64,000 nucleotides of DNA. It comes from Streptococcus cristatus ATCC 51100 (GTDB lineage: Bacteria > Bacillota > Bacilli > Lactobacillales > Streptococcaceae). The first letter of the stretch is position 1. Each line of letters starts with the position of its first letter. This document shows, piece by piece, positions 63,586-64,000 of this stretch. A program made the position numbers and the translations under genes. The DNA is taken from positions 62,001-126,000 of the forward strand of contig NZ_AFUE01000010.1 of assembly GCF_000222765.1 (NCBI RefSeq), read 5' to 3'. Under the pieces are notes generated by a model that did no database searches, was not told where the DNA came from, and saw nothing but the letters and a program-made list of their open reading frames with translations.

Positions 63586-64000
63586 TTATAGTGCAACTTC
63601 CTCCAATTCTGTCTCCGTCAGTTTATAAATCTTCTGGCAGACTTCTTTGAGAAAGATACGGTCGTGGGAAACAGCGATAATGGCGCCAGGATAGGTTGCC
63701 AAAAGCTGGCGAACCTGAGGCTGAGAGGTGGGAGAGAAGTTGCGGGTCGGCTCGTCCAGCAGGAGGACATTAGGGCGGTCTAGGACTAGTTTAAGCAGGA
63801 GGAGCTTGGCTTTTTGACCACCTGAAAGTTGCCCAATCGGGTGGCGAGCCTCGTCGCGCGTGAACTGGAGACTGGCTAGATGCGTCAGGATTTTCTCTTC
63901 AAGAGCCTTGTCACCAGAGGGAGCTAGAAAGTCGAAAGGACTGCTCTCATCAGTCAGCAAGTCGCCATAATGCTGGGGCATATAACCGACCCGCATGTCT
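63586..64000 (-). CDS. ABC-F family ATPase (C-terminal part; cut by window edge)
   Basis: The last about 138 residues of the second ATPase domain: YMPQHYGDLL, signature LSGGQKAKLLL, Walker B LLLDEPTRNFSPTS and switch His in AVSHDRIFL. No transmembrane part, so an ABC-F translation factor or antibiotic-resistance type. The frame stays open to the right edge; the methionine at 63996 is internal. Which ABC-F subgroup cannot be told from this fragment. Confidence 0.88.
   Translation of the reverse strand, partial: DMRVGYMPQHYGDLLTDESSPFDFLAPSGDKALEEKILTHLASLQFTRDEARHPIGQLSGGQKAKLLLLKLVLDRPNVLLLDEPTRNFSPTSQPQVRQLLATYPGAIIAVSHDRIFLKEVCQKIYKLTETELEEVAL

Overview
The window looks like a chromosomal segment of a Streptococcus, most likely from the sanguinis/mitis side of the genus. 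The evidence is a complete rhamnose-glucose polysaccharide locus in streptococcal order (rmlD, rgpA to rgpF, then a GacH-like enzyme), a tmRNA encoding the tag AKNNNSYALAA, an SMK-box riboswitch before metK, a preQ1-II riboswitch before queT, the ypmB-like/aspB/asnS set, the aroDEBC-tyrA block, and low to moderate GC. The species assignment is inference. The window cuts two genes: metY on the left (5' end missing) and an ABC-F ATPase on the right (N-terminus missing).

Layout. 1-1.25 kb: end of metY. 1.3-19.7 kb: surface polysaccharide region. It opens with galE. Next comes an AT-rich module resembling the group A carbohydrate side-chain genes: a GacI-like lipid-linked sugar synthase, a GacJ-like DUF2304 partner, a flippase, an extra glycosyltransferase and a GacL-like DUF2142 membrane protein. 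A secreted protein with three DUF5648 repeats and an Excalibur domain follows, then a second polyprenyl-phosphate glycosyltransferase. The polyrhamnose core genes rmlD and rgpA-F come next, with rgpCD encoding the ABC exporter, and the region ends with a GacH-like phosphoglycerol transferase. 19.7-30.1 kb: housekeeping genes (ebsA, ferredoxin, a LysM protein, cmk, infC-rpmI-rplT with an attenuator leader, comEB, metK, murA, a GNAT enzyme, a CBS/DRTGG regulator, map, yihY). 30.1-33.4 kb: an AT-rich accessory patch with two related membrane-protein genes, one broken by a frameshift, and an uncharacterised anchored protein. 33.5-43.7 kb: a MarR gene with its operator, a B3/B4 protein, gtrA, queT, ligA, a lipid kinase, pullulanase and an LTA synthase. 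44-50.5 kb: an rRNA methyltransferase-like gene and the shikimate/tyrosine genes. 50.5-54 kb: a thioesterase, tmRNA, a DUF695/RraB protein, tRNA-Ser(GGA) and lrgAB. 54-64 kb: an FMN reductase with a MarR gene, ypmB-like/aspB/VOC/asnS, an MFS transporter, a heterodimeric ABC exporter and the ABC-F fragment.

How the genes work together. The rgp genes would build a polyrhamnose chain on undecaprenyl phosphate and export it through RgpCD. The GacI/J/K/L-like module would make a lipid-linked sugar, flip it and add it outside the cell, and the GacH-like enzyme would add glycerol phosphate. galE could supply the nucleotide sugar. The enzymes MetAP, MetK and MetY share methionine metabolism; aroD-E-B-C and tyrA form a single biosynthetic run.

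Points of most interest: an extra glycosyltransferase and a secreted DUF5648/Excalibur protein inside the side-chain module; five or six genes whose promoter -10 box lies 6-7 bases before the start codon with no Shine-Dalgarno, suggesting leaderless mRNAs; an SMK box with a linker of about 180 nt; infC apparently starting at AUA; and a start-stop minimal ORF plus hairpin ahead of an MFS gene. No CRISPR array, insertion sequence or prophage was seen.
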